From: Gemmatimonadales bacterium
GTDB lineage: Bacteria > Gemmatimonadota > Gemmatimonadetes > Palauibacterales > Palauibacteraceae
DNA: 11,715 nucleotides
NCBI GenBank assembly: GCA_030636765.1
Contig: DAOVWI010000064.1
Location: 1-11,715 of the forward strand
Direction: 5' to 3'
Positions 1-6,372 of this stretch are shown here, in pieces. Both the position numbers and the translations under genes were made by a program. The notes beneath the pieces were generated by a model. It did no database searches. It saw nothing but the letters and a program-made list of their open reading frames with translations, and was not told the origin of the DNA. The stretch's first letter is position 1; each line of letters starts with the position of its first letter.

Positions 1-29
1 AGTCGTGCCCATTGTCCCGCCCCCTCCCC

Positions 30-35
30 AGGAGG
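30..35 (+). promoter_or_regulatory. Shine-Dalgarno that fixes the first gene's start
   Basis: AGGAGG lies 6 nt before the ATG at 42. The frame stays open upstream to a TTG at 12, but that codon has no ribosome site and would add ten residues in front of a clean signal peptide. ATG 42 is therefore the likely start. Confidence 0.85.
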
Positions 36-41
36 TTTGAG

Positions 42-869
42 ATGCGCAGGACCATCACCGCCTTCGCCTGCCTGGTGCTTGTCGCCGCGGTTGGCCAAGG
101 CAACGCACTCGCGCAGGACGCCGAGTATTCGGCGCCTGAGACGGCCGGGCCCCAGTATCGCGAGATTACGGAGTTCGAGGTTTCCCCCGGCGACGCGGCC
201 GCGTTCGAGATGACGATCGAAAAGATCGTCTCCGCAGCCGAGCTGGCCGGCTTGTCGGCCGATTTCGGATGGCTCGTCGTCCGCGACGGCTCCGACTTCA
301 CGCTGGTCTACCCGTTCGAGAGCATGGCGTATTTCGACGACGAGGAGGTGTGGATGCGCCAGTTCCAGGGAACGCCCGGCGAGGCCACGCTTATGGAGGC
401 TTTCGGCGACTTTACCGGCCTCAACTACAGCAGCGCGAGCCACGTCATCAAGGTGAACCCGGAGCACAGCTACCGCCCTGCCACGTCGATCGAGAACCCG
501 AGCTACGTCCACGTGGTCCGCAACTGGGTGGCGCCCGGCCAGCAGGAGGCGCATTCGGAGAACACCGTGAAGCTGATGGCCATCATCGAAGAGATCGGGT
601 TTCCGTACGAGGTGTACGCCTTCGAAGGAGTCATCGGGGACGGCGGCCTGCGGTCGTACGTGATCCCGTTCGACAACATGGCCTCGTTCTACGGCGACAA
701 CTCCATGGGCGCCTACCTGGCCCAGCACGAGAAGGCCGAGGAATGGGAGGCTCTCCTCGGCGCGCGAATGAAGCTGCTCCGGGATTCGGAGGACTTCGAC
801 GCGGAGGTCGTTCCCGGCATGACGTACATGCCCGAGGCCGAGATAGCCGATGCCGGCGGCCGCAAGTAG
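42..869 (+). CDS. Secreted protein with two tandem dimeric alpha-beta-barrel-like domains
   Basis: A 275-residue protein of unknown function. Residues 1-24 form a signal peptide (M-R-R, hydrophobic core, ALA before Q25), so it is probably periplasmic or secreted. The mature part is an internal duplication. Repeat 1 (about 40-146) and repeat 2 (about 155-264) share V-x-PG (47-50, 163-166), an amphipathic Glu-rich helix, a strand followed by PF-[ED]-[SN]-MA-x-F (91-98, 209-216), a C-terminal helix and a final Y-x-P. This layout resembles ferredoxin-like/ABM or NIPSNAP-type domains, which often pair face to face; two copies in one chain could form the barrel alone. That fold is inferred from pattern only, and no catalytic residues stand out. 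The gene converges on the YVTN gene, with hairpins between them. Its promoter lies outside the window. Confidence 0.8.
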   Translation: MRRTITAFACLVLVAAVGQGNALAQDAEYSAPETAGPQYREITEFEVSPGDAAAFEMTIEKIVSAAELAGLSADFGWLVVRDGSDFTLVYPFESMAYFDDEEVWMRQFQGTPGEATLMEAFGDFTGLNYSSASHVIKVNPEHSYRPATSIENPSYVHVVRNWVAPGQQEAHSENTVKLMAIIEEIGFPYEVYAFEGVIGDGGLRSYVIPFDNMASFYGDNSMGAYLAQHEKAEEWEALLGARMKLLRDSEDFDAEVVPGMTYMPEAEIADAGGRK

Positions 870-907
870 GACGTATTGATCAGCTGCAAGTAGGACGCGT
901 TGATCAG
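862..907 (+). repeat. Imperfect tandem duplication across the stop codon of the first gene
   Basis: Two 22-bp copies (862-883 and 886-907) are separated by CT, giving a period of 24 bp. Both run from GCAAGTAGGACG to TTGATCAG and differ at two adjacent positions (TA in copy 1, CG in copy 2). Copy 1 holds the real TAG stop (867-869). Copy 2 repeats the Lys codon and TAG in the untranslated region. Each copy ends with the palindrome TGATCA. It looks like a local slippage or unequal-exchange duplication that has since diverged slightly. Confidence 0.85.
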
Positions 908-933
908 AGCGGATAGGATCCTGTCAGCGCGAA

Positions 934-968
934 CGGCGGGAGGAGGAGGCCGGACCCTTCTCCCGCCG
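934..968 (+). terminator. Hairpin between convergent genes, candidate terminator
   Basis: CGGCGGGAG (934-942) is perfectly complementary to CTCCCGCCG (960-968), a 9-bp GC-rich stem with a 17-nt purine-rich loop. It sits about 65 nt past the first gene's stop. No T-tract follows (CTCTCATCC), so intrinsic termination is uncertain; it may instead protect the 3' end. Confidence 0.45.
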
Positions 969-989
969 CTCTCATCCCCACCGCAGTAG

Positions 990-1007
990 GGCCCGCAGGT
1001 GCGGGCC
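990..1007 (-). terminator. Tight hairpin just past the YVTN gene stop
   Basis: GGCCCGC (990-996) and GCGGGCC (1001-1007) form a perfect 7-bp stem with a 4-nt loop, beginning 6 nt past the TGA of the minus-strand YVTN gene. There is no T-run on either strand, so it is a candidate terminator or 3'-end stabiliser. Confidence 0.5.
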
Positions 1008-1013
1008 TGAAGC

Positions 1014-1979
1014 TCAGTGACCTCGGCGGAGCTCGGCGGAAGTGCTACGGCCGCGGCGGGGCTTCGCGAACTTTCGAACCACCTCGCGCGTTTCGGTGTC
1101 GACGGCGACGACGCCCGTCGGCAAGCTGAGGAACGCCCGGATACCGTCGTTGGAGAAGAGGATGTCGGCGGGCACCTCAGGAAGAGCGATGCTGGCCACC
1201 TGCTCGCGCGTACGGGCGTCGAACACGCTGATCTCCGGGCTGCTCCTGTGAAGCACCCATACCTCGGAACCGCTCGGATTGAACTGAAGACGAACCGGCC
1301 GGAGGGCCCCCGCGAAGAAATCGTCGAGCTTTCGATCGGTTCGGACGCTCAGAACCGAGATCGTGTGGGAGCCGCTGTTCGCTACCCACACCTCGCGCCC
1401 GTTCGGCGAGACGCTGACGTCGGCCGGTCCGGTACCGGTGGAAATCGGCCAGGCGGAAACTTTCTGGCGGTCGATCACGGTCACGACGTCATCCAGGATG
1501 TTGGCGATGTACAGCTTACGGTCGTCCGGGGTGACGTCGACCCGGTGGTTGAGCTGTCGGCCGGTCTTCCACACCATCAGCATCGTGCCGCTCTGCGCGT
1601 CCAGCTCGAGCACCGCGCCGTCCTCGGCGGCGGTCACCCAGAGCCTCGAGCCCTTGCGGTTCAGACGCAGACCGTGCGTCGGGCTGAAGTCGCCAAGCTC
1701 GATCACGGAAGCCAACGATCGCCTCCAGAGGTCGACCACCATGACGGACGACGGCGTGCCGACCACGTACGCGTACCGCCCATCGGGCGAAACGATCACG
1801 TCGTGAGGCCCGTCGGCGAGCGGCAGCCCCCGGATGAGGTCGAGCGAGATCACGTCGAACAGCAGGGTCCCTCCGGCCGGATCTCGAACGGCGAGCGCTC
1901 CCTGCGCGCTGGCCTCACGGGACGTGCCCACCAGACACGCCAGGAGGGCGCAAAGCGTGAACGTCGTTCGCCTGATCAT
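1014..1979 (-). CDS. Secreted YVTN-family beta-propeller protein
   Basis: A 321-residue protein. Residues 1-26 are a signal peptide (M-I-R-R, hydrophobic core, ASA-Q), so it is probably exported. Six propeller repeats are visible, each with a [ST/N]-P-[DN]-G-type turn followed by a strand such as VWVAN: near 64, 107, 150, 191, 234 and 276. The spacing of 41-43 residues is that of YVTN/cytochrome-d1-like blades, and the N-terminal part may close a seventh blade. Such proteins are usually binding or scaffold domains, some relate to lactonases, and no enzyme site is evident. The C-terminus is a short basic tail (K-P-R-R-G-R ...). ATG 1979 was chosen because it starts the signal peptide; the only purine-rich ribosome site (GAGAGG) is rather far, about 16 nt upstream. 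The frame stays open further upstream, but that stretch has no protein-like features. It diverges from the MFS operon. Confidence 0.88.
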   Translation of the reverse strand: MIRRTTFTLCALLACLVGTSREASAQGALAVRDPAGGTLLFDVISLDLIRGLPLADGPHDVIVSPDGRYAYVVGTPSSVMVVDLWRRSLASVIELGDFSPTHGLRLNRKGSRLWVTAAEDGAVLELDAQSGTMLMVWKTGRQLNHRVDVTPDDRKLYIANILDDVVTVIDRQKVSAWPISTGTGPADVSVSPNGREVWVANSGSHTISVLSVRTDRKLDDFFAGALRPVRLQFNPSGSEVWVLHRSSPEISVFDARTREQVASIALPEVPADILFSNDGIRAFLSLPTGVVAVDTETREVVRKFAKPRRGRSTSAELRRGH

Positions 1980-2209
1980 CGTCGGTAAATCGTTTCCTCT
2001 CCCTGTGAGCTTTGCAGCACGCCGCGGGAAGCGACCCACGTCGCGAGCTTCGCTCCTACCACCCGGTGCTCCGCCCGGTTCCCGTAACCTGTGGGGGGGC
2101 GCAAAGATAACAACGGGCCGTCCGCCGGACGATAGGCGGGGCAAGAAACGTCTTGGGGCACGACGCGTGCCAGGTAGCGGTGTCGCCTGACCGAGGGGGG
2201 GTGGCCGGC
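1980..2209. promoter_or_regulatory. Divergent intergenic region with small inverted repeats
   Basis: These 230 bp separate the YVTN (-) and MFS (+) genes and must hold both promoters, though no convincing -35/-10 pair was found. Three short inverted repeats are present: GCGAC-CCAC-GTCGC (2031-2044), CGTCC-GCC-GGACG (2119-2131) and GGCACG-ACG-CGTGCC (2157-2171). The last two lie in the presumed MFS leader and could be an operator or mRNA hairpins. A G7 run occurs at 2093-2099. A weak -10-like GATAAC is at 2106-2111 without a good -35. Confidence 0.4.
2194..2201 (+). promoter_or_regulatory. G-tract ribosome binding site of the MFS gene
   Basis: A followed by seven Gs (AGGGGGGG) is placed 8 nt before GTG 2210. 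It is the only Shine-Dalgarno-like stretch near the start of the MFS frame and is the reason for choosing GTG 2210 over GTG 2201, GTG 2216 or the upstream TTG at 2153. The homopolymer could vary in length by slippage, which would change spacing rather than reading frame. Confidence 0.55.
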
Positions 2210-3403
2210 GTGCCGGTGTACCGCCACCGCAACCTCCAGGTCGTGTTCGCGGTCACTCTGGTCGCCGTGCTCGCCGTCTCCAGCATCACGCCCGCGTTCC
2301 CGAAAATCGCCCGGGAGCTGGGTGTCTCTCCGGCACGCATCGGTTGGCTGATCAGCGCCTTCACGCTGCCTGGGGTCGTGCTCACCCCGATCTTCGGGCT
2401 GATCGCCGACCGGGCGGGCCGCAAGACCGTGCTCGTTCCCTCGCTGCTTCTCTTCGGCGCCGCGGGCACGGCCTGCGCCCTGACGCATGATTTCCAGACG
2501 CTGCTCCTCCTCCGGGTCCTTCAGGGCGTGGGCGGCGCGTCGCTCGGCGCCCTCAACCTGACGATCATCAGCGACCTCTACTCGGGGCCCGTCCGCACCG
2601 AGGCCATGGGCTACAACGCCAGCGTCCTGAGCGTCGGGACCGCGACCTATCCGGCGATCGGCGGCGCACTGGCACTCCTCGGTTGGAACTACCCGTTCCT
2701 GCTCTCGCTCCTCGCCTTTCCGGTAGCGCTACTCGCCCTTAAGGGCTTGCCCACCGCCTACCCGACCGCCAACACGAGCCTGAGCGCGTACGTGGCAAGG
2801 GTGGGACGAGCTCTGGCCAACCCGGCGATCGCCGGAATGATGTTCGCGACGGTCGCGACGTTCATCATGCTGTTCGGTGCCTACCTCGCCTTCTTTCCGG
2901 TCCTGGCGGCAGGATCCTTCGGCGTCAGCAGCCTGGTCATCGGGTTCGTCATGTCATCGGCGTCGATCATGACGGCGATCACCTCCTACAGGCTGGGCTA
3001 CCTGGCCAGGCGGTTCGGGCAGGTTCGGCTTGTGCGCACCGGGTTCGTGCTGTACGGCGTGGCGATGATCGGCTTCCCCCTCGCCCGGGAAACCTGGCAG
3101 CTGATCCTTCCTGCTTCGCTGTTCGGTGTGGGAGCCGCCCTCTCGATTCCGACGATCCTGTCGATGCTGGCCGACTACGCGCCGGAGGATCAGCGGGGCG
3201 CCTTCATGTCGATAAGCGGAATGCTGCTGCGACTCGGACAGACGCTCGGCCCCATCCTGATGGGAGCAGTGGTCAGCGTGTGGGGCGTCCACGCGGCGTT
3301 CGGCGCGGGAGCCGCGATCGCCTTCCTCACGCTGGTGGTCGTGATCGTCACGCTGCCGAACACCAGCCACCACCACCCAAGCGGGGCAGGAGAACTCCCA
3401 TGA
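2210..3403 (+). CDS. Major facilitator superfamily transporter (12 TM, drug:H+ antiporter-like)
   Basis: A 397-residue inner-membrane transporter. Twelve hydrophobic segments can be counted, with a longer polar break between TM6 and TM7, as expected for two six-helix halves. The loop after TM2 carries the MFS motif A, G63-L-I-A-D67-R-A-G-R71-K72. TM5 has a motif-C-like G-x4-P-x-IGG, which points to the DHA1 efflux-type subfamily. The substrate is unknown. It ends in a short His-rich polar tail. Its TGA overlaps the ATG of the acetamidase-family gene (ATGA at 3400-3403), so the two are co-translated and the transporter may move that enzyme's amide substrate or product. The start is a GTG (see the G-tract site), and the exact N-terminus is less certain than the gene. 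Confidence 0.92.
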   Translation: MPVYRHRNLQVVFAVTLVAVLAVSSITPAFPKIARELGVSPARIGWLISAFTLPGVVLTPIFGLIADRAGRKTVLVPSLLLFGAAGTACALTHDFQTLLLLRVLQGVGGASLGALNLTIISDLYSGPVRTEAMGYNASVLSVGTATYPAIGGALALLGWNYPFLLSLLAFPVALLALKGLPTAYPTANTSLSAYVARVGRALANPAIAGMMFATVATFIMLFGAYLAFFPVLAAGSFGVSSLVIGFVMSSASIMTAITSYRLGYLARRFGQVRLVRTGFVLYGVAMIGFPLARETWQLILPASLFGVGAALSIPTILSMLADYAPEDQRGAFMSISGMLLRLGQTLGPILMGAVVSVWGVHAAFGAGAAIAFLTLVVVIVTLPNTSHHHPSGAGELP

Positions 3404-4491
3404 CCCTCACGCACCTGACGCCCTCGGATAGCTGCATCATGCCGGCATCGCGCCGCGCCGCGGTCGGGCGGCCCGTGGCGACCCTAGCCCTTCTGCTGGC
3501 GTCATGGACCTCGTGCACGCCCGCTGGGGACGGGGCCGATAGCCCGGAGACGGGCGCCGTGCCCTCCAAGCCCGAGGCTCGCGCACCCGATTACCGGCTG
3601 AGCGCGGACGACACGCACAACCGGTTCAGCGCCACGATCGAGCCCGTGCTCCGCGTGCCGTCCGGAGCCGTGATAGAGGTGTTCACGAAGGAAGCGACGG
3701 ACGGTCAGCTCACGCCGGAGTCCACGGCCGAGGATATCGTGAGCGTGGCGTTCGACCCGATCCACCCGCTCACCGGGCCGGTGTTCGTGGATGGCGCGGA
3801 GCCGGGAGATGTCCTAGCGGTTAGGCTCCACGAGATCGAGATCGGAGAGTGGGGGTGGACGGCCATCTTCCCGGGTTTCGGTTTTCTCGCGGACGAGTTC
3901 ACCGAGCCGTATCTGAAGACGTGGCGCTTCGCCGGGGGCGACACCGTCGCCCGGCTATCCGATCGGATAGCGATCCCCCTGCACCCCTTCGCCGGCGTGA
4001 TGGGTGTCGCGCCGCCGACGGATTCCATGCTCTCGACGATCCCGCCGCGCGCCAACGGCGGGAACATGGACAACCGGCACCTTACGGCCGGGACGACCGT
4101 CTACTTCCCCGTGTTCGTCGAGGGTGCCCTCTTCTCGATCGGAGACACGCACGCGGCCCAGGGCGACGGCGAGGTGTCGGGAACGGCGATCGAGGCTCCT
4201 ATGCGGATCGTGTACCAGGTGAACGTGATCAAGGGTGGCCGGAGCCTTCCCGAGCCCCAATACGAAACGGACGAGTACTACGCCGTCACCGCCTTCGCAC
4301 CGACGATCGACGAGGCCGCCAGAAAGGCAACCCGTTACATGATCGACTACCTGACCGCCGAGCACGGCCTCTCACGGGCGGACGCCTACGTTCTGGCCTC
4401 GCTGGCGGGCGACCTCAAGATCTCGGAGGTCGTGGACGTTCCGCACGTGCTCGTTTCGATGCACATGCCGAAGTCCGTCCTCGGGCTTTGA
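3400..4491 (+). CDS. Acetamidase/formamidase-family hydrolase with export signal
   Basis: A 363-residue member of the FmdA/AmdA family (PF03069), whose known members hydrolyse short amides such as formamide or acetamide to the acid and ammonia. Family motifs seen: DGQLTPEST (101-109), GPVFVDGAEPGDVLAV (126-141), HPFAGVMGVAP (195-205), NGGNMDNRHL (219-228) and GDTHAAQGDGEVSGTAIE (248-265); the last is the His/Glu/Asp-rich segment expected to hold the metal site. Unlike cytoplasmic relatives, the catalytic part is preceded by about 65 residues that include R-R, a hydrophobic stretch (27-35) and Cys39. That suggests a lipoprotein or signal peptide, although Trp at -3 makes the lipobox non-canonical. 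AGGAG lies 7 nt before ATG 3400, and an inner ATG (Met14) would also keep the signal. It is coupled to the MFS gene by ATGA. The exact substrate cannot be told from sequence. Confidence 0.93.
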   Translation: MTLTHLTPSDSCIMPASRRAAVGRPVATLALLLASWTSCTPAGDGADSPETGAVPSKPEARAPDYRLSADDTHNRFSATIEPVLRVPSGAVIEVFTKEATDGQLTPESTAEDIVSVAFDPIHPLTGPVFVDGAEPGDVLAVRLHEIEIGEWGWTAIFPGFGFLADEFTEPYLKTWRFAGGDTVARLSDRIAIPLHPFAGVMGVAPPTDSMLSTIPPRANGGNMDNRHLTAGTTVYFPVFVEGALFSIGDTHAAQGDGEVSGTAIEAPMRIVYQVNVIKGGRSLPEPQYETDEYYAVTAFAPTIDEAARKATRYMIDYLTAEHGLSRADAYVLASLAGDLKISEVVDVPHVLVSMHMPKSVLGL

Positions 4492-4559
4492 GGGCGCCGG
4501 ATCCACCTGCGGCGGCCGCCCGGCAGATCCAAGCGGCCCGACCCGGGGTCAGCCTACGG
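4492..4559. other. Short convergent gap with a GC palindrome
   Basis: These 68 bp separate the acetamidase-family gene (+) and the YIP1 gene (-). They contain the perfect palindrome GGCGGCCGCC (4511-4520), flanked by CTGC/GCAG-type and GGATC/GATCC complementary pieces, so the transcript can fold into an extended hairpin. There is no T-run. It may serve as a bidirectional 3'-end structure; no gene was seen. Confidence 0.35.
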
Positions 4560-5096
4560 TTAGCCCAGGACCCAGGCTGCGCCTCCCACGAGGGCGCCCA
4601 CAATGAGCGCGAAGACCACGTACACTGCCCAGCCGATGAGAGCCGTGAGGATTGCCTTCCCGGTATCGATATCGAGAGCCTGGCGAATGGCGATGATGCC
4701 TGCCACGAGGAGCCAGATCCACACCGCGAGACGGACCAGGCCGCCCAGAAACGGAATGATGCCCAGCACATACAGCACGCCGGGCGACTGGGCGAAACCA
4801 AGCGTACGGAGAAGCTCTCCCCATGTGGCCTTGCCCTCGAAGAGGGCGGTGCCGATCAGATACGTGACACCCGACCAGATGAGCCACCCGGCGAACGCTC
4901 CGATCAGCCCGGCGATAAGCCCCCCGCTTCCGGACCGCACGCTGCCGATGGCGGCGGCGACGGCCACGATCGCCACCACGGTAGCCGCCTGAGAGGTCGC
5001 CGTCGTGTCGTGCTCGACCTCTTCATACGTGTCGATGTCGAGCCGGGCGGCGCCCAACATCCGTTCGATCAGCGAGCTCTTCCGTCCCATCTCCAT
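4560..5096 (-). CDS. YIP1-family integral membrane protein
   Basis: A 178-residue protein matching the bacterial YIP1-domain pattern. A short cytoplasmic N-terminus includes acidic residues (D-T-Y-E-E-V-E-H-D, 22-30). About five hydrophobic segments follow (near 36-53, 58-84, 100-118, 120-138 and 147-175). The hallmark block T-L-G-F-A-Q-S-P-G-V-L (98-108) opens TM3, and the A-I-R-Q-A-L-D-I-D-T-G-K-A loop (136-148) precedes the last segment. Eukaryotic Yip1 works in vesicle traffic; the role of bacterial homologues is unknown. ATG 5096 has AGGAGG 4 nt upstream, and Met3 (10 nt away) is an equally possible start. It diverges from the flavin oxidase gene and has no operon partner here, so there is no functional link to suggest. 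Confidence 0.88.
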   Translation of the reverse strand: MEMGRKSSLIERMLGAARLDIDTYEEVEHDTTATSQAATVVAIVAVAAAIGSVRSGSGGLIAGLIGAFAGWLIWSGVTYLIGTALFEGKATWGELLRTLGFAQSPGVLYVLGIIPFLGGLVRLAVWIWLLVAGIIAIRQALDIDTGKAILTALIGWAVYVVFALIVGALVGGAAWVLG

Positions 5097-5183
5097 GCTG
5101 CCTCCTGCAGCGGTGGCGCAGTGGAGCCGCCGCAGCTCCTGGGCGCGTCGGCGGCCTGCGCCGGGTTCACCTTGCGCATCGTA

Positions 5184-5191
5184 AGTATAGC
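5184..5191. promoter_or_regulatory. Possible shared -10 element in a divergent promoter region
   Basis: AGTATAGC is the one AT-rich spot in the 116-bp gap between the YIP1 (-) and flavin-oxidase (+) genes. Read on the minus strand it gives TATACT (5189-5184), a good -10 for the YIP1 gene with a leader of about 80 nt. Read on the plus strand, TATAGC (5186-5191) is a poorer -10 for the oxidase gene. No good -35 box was found for either. Confidence 0.3.
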
Positions 5192-5212
5192 TCCGGCCCG
5201 GGCAGCCTGACG

Positions 5213-6340
5213 ATGGCGGAGACGTACGACGCGATCGTGATCGGCCTGGGAGTGATGGGAAGCGCCACGCTTCGCACCCTCGCCGGCCGGGGCCTTCGCG
5301 TGCTCGGGCTGGACCGGCACGACCCGCCGCACTCCTTGGGATCCTCCCACGGTCGAGCCCGCATGATTCGCGAGGCCTATTTCGAGCATCCTCTCTACGT
5401 TCCCCTGGTGCGACGAGCCTACGAGCTCTGGGAGGCGCTCGAGGAGGAGAGCGGAGAGCGGCTCCTGTACATCACGCGGGGCCTCTCCATCGGTCCGCGT
5501 GGGTGTGAGATGCTGCGTGGGGCTCTCGAGAGCTGCCGCAGACACGGCATCGAAGCCGGGCACATGGAGGCGCCGGAGTTGAAGCGTGCCTTCCCCGCCA
5601 TCGAGTGTGATCGGGAAACGGTGGCCGTGCTCGAGCCGCGAGCGGGCTATCTGCTGCCGGGCCCGTGCGTGGCGGCCCTGCTCGACTCCGCGAGGCGAGA
5701 GGGCGCGGAGATCCGATGCGAAGAGGCTCGGGCGTGGCGAGGCGACGGCGCCGAGACGCGGGTCGAGACGTCCGCGGGTGAGTACAGGACCCACTCGCTC
5801 GTCCTCGCGGCCGGGGCCTGGATGTCCTCCCTCCTGACGGACCTCCGGCTCCCTCTCACCGTAGAGCGCGTCCTTCAGCTCTCGTTCGCGCCGGCGCGAC
5901 CCGAGGCATGCACGCCCGCCGCGCTTCCCGTCTTCGTCTGGGAGTACGAGCCCGGCGGATTCTGGTACGGCTTTCCGACGATCGATGGCGCCGTGAAGGT
6001 GGGCCTGCACGGCGGACAGCCCGTCGCCGGTCCCAACGCAGCATCCCGGGAAGTGACCGAAGCGGATGGCGAGGGGGCCCGAGGCCTGGTACGAAAGCAT
6101 CTGCCCGCCGCCTACGGCAGGCTGGTGGAGGCCGACATCTGCTTCTACACGAAGACGCCCGACGGACACTTCATCATCGACCGCCATCCCGACCACGATC
6201 GGGTCGTGATCATGAGCGCGTGCTCGGGGCACGGCTTCAAGTTCGCGCCCACGATCGGCGAGATCGTCGCGGACCTGCTCACGGGGGATGGGGGCGCCTT
6301 CGACCTCCGGCCGTTCTCTCTCGCACGGCTGGGACGCTAG
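5213..6340 (+). CDS. Monomeric sarcosine oxidase / N-methyltryptophan oxidase-type FAD oxidase
   Basis: A 375-residue flavoenzyme, the usual length of the MSOX/SolA family, which oxidises N-methyl amino acids to the amino acid, formaldehyde and H2O2. The N-terminal Rossmann motif is GLGVMGSA (11-18). From remembered Bacillus MSOX residues, the full set aligns: H46, R50 and R53 in GSSHGRARMIR (H45/R49/R52); K262 and H266 in VKVGLH (oxygen-activating K265 and H269); C310-F-Y312 before TPDGHF (flavin-linked C315 and Y317); and K343 in SGHGFKF (K348). The enzyme therefore looks active, with covalently bound FAD. Whether the substrate is sarcosine, another N-methyl or cyclic amino acid cannot be decided; family members include pipecolate and fructosyl-amine oxidases. 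ATG 5213 lacks a good Shine-Dalgarno site. No signal peptide was seen, so it is cytoplasmic. It ends 32 nt from the convergent nitrilase-like gene. Confidence 0.93.
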   Translation: MAETYDAIVIGLGVMGSATLRTLAGRGLRVLGLDRHDPPHSLGSSHGRARMIREAYFEHPLYVPLVRRAYELWEALEEESGERLLYITRGLSIGPRGCEMLRGALESCRRHGIEAGHMEAPELKRAFPAIECDRETVAVLEPRAGYLLPGPCVAALLDSARREGAEIRCEEARAWRGDGAETRVETSAGEYRTHSLVLAAGAWMSSLLTDLRLPLTVERVLQLSFAPARPEACTPAALPVFVWEYEPGGFWYGFPTIDGAVKVGLHGGQPVAGPNAASREVTEADGEGARGLVRKHLPAAYGRLVEADICFYTKTPDGHFIIDRHPDHDRVVIMSACSGHGFKFAPTIGEIVADLLTGDGGAFDLRPFSLARLGR

Positions 6341-6372
6341 AATGTTGTTGAAGAAGTACGTTCCACCGCCTT

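Noticed and set aside
1017..1988. Plus-strand open frame of 323 codons opposite the YVTN gene
   Set aside because: The minus strand carries six regular propeller repeats and a signal peptide; the plus frame is their mirror with skewed composition.
1980..2144. N-terminal extension of the YVTN gene to 2144
   Set aside because: The 55 extra residues are Arg/Gly/Pro-rich, would bury the signal peptide and overlap the divergent leader region.
3849..5210. Long plus-strand open frame of 453 codons across the acetamidase and YIP1 genes
   Set aside because: It overlaps two well-supported genes in another frame. Its translation is rich in Arg, Gly and Pro with no domain, as expected for an off-frame of GC-rich coding DNA.
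6341..6372. Terminator between the flavin oxidase and nitrilase-like genes
   Set aside because: The 32-bp gap shows no convincing stem or T-run.
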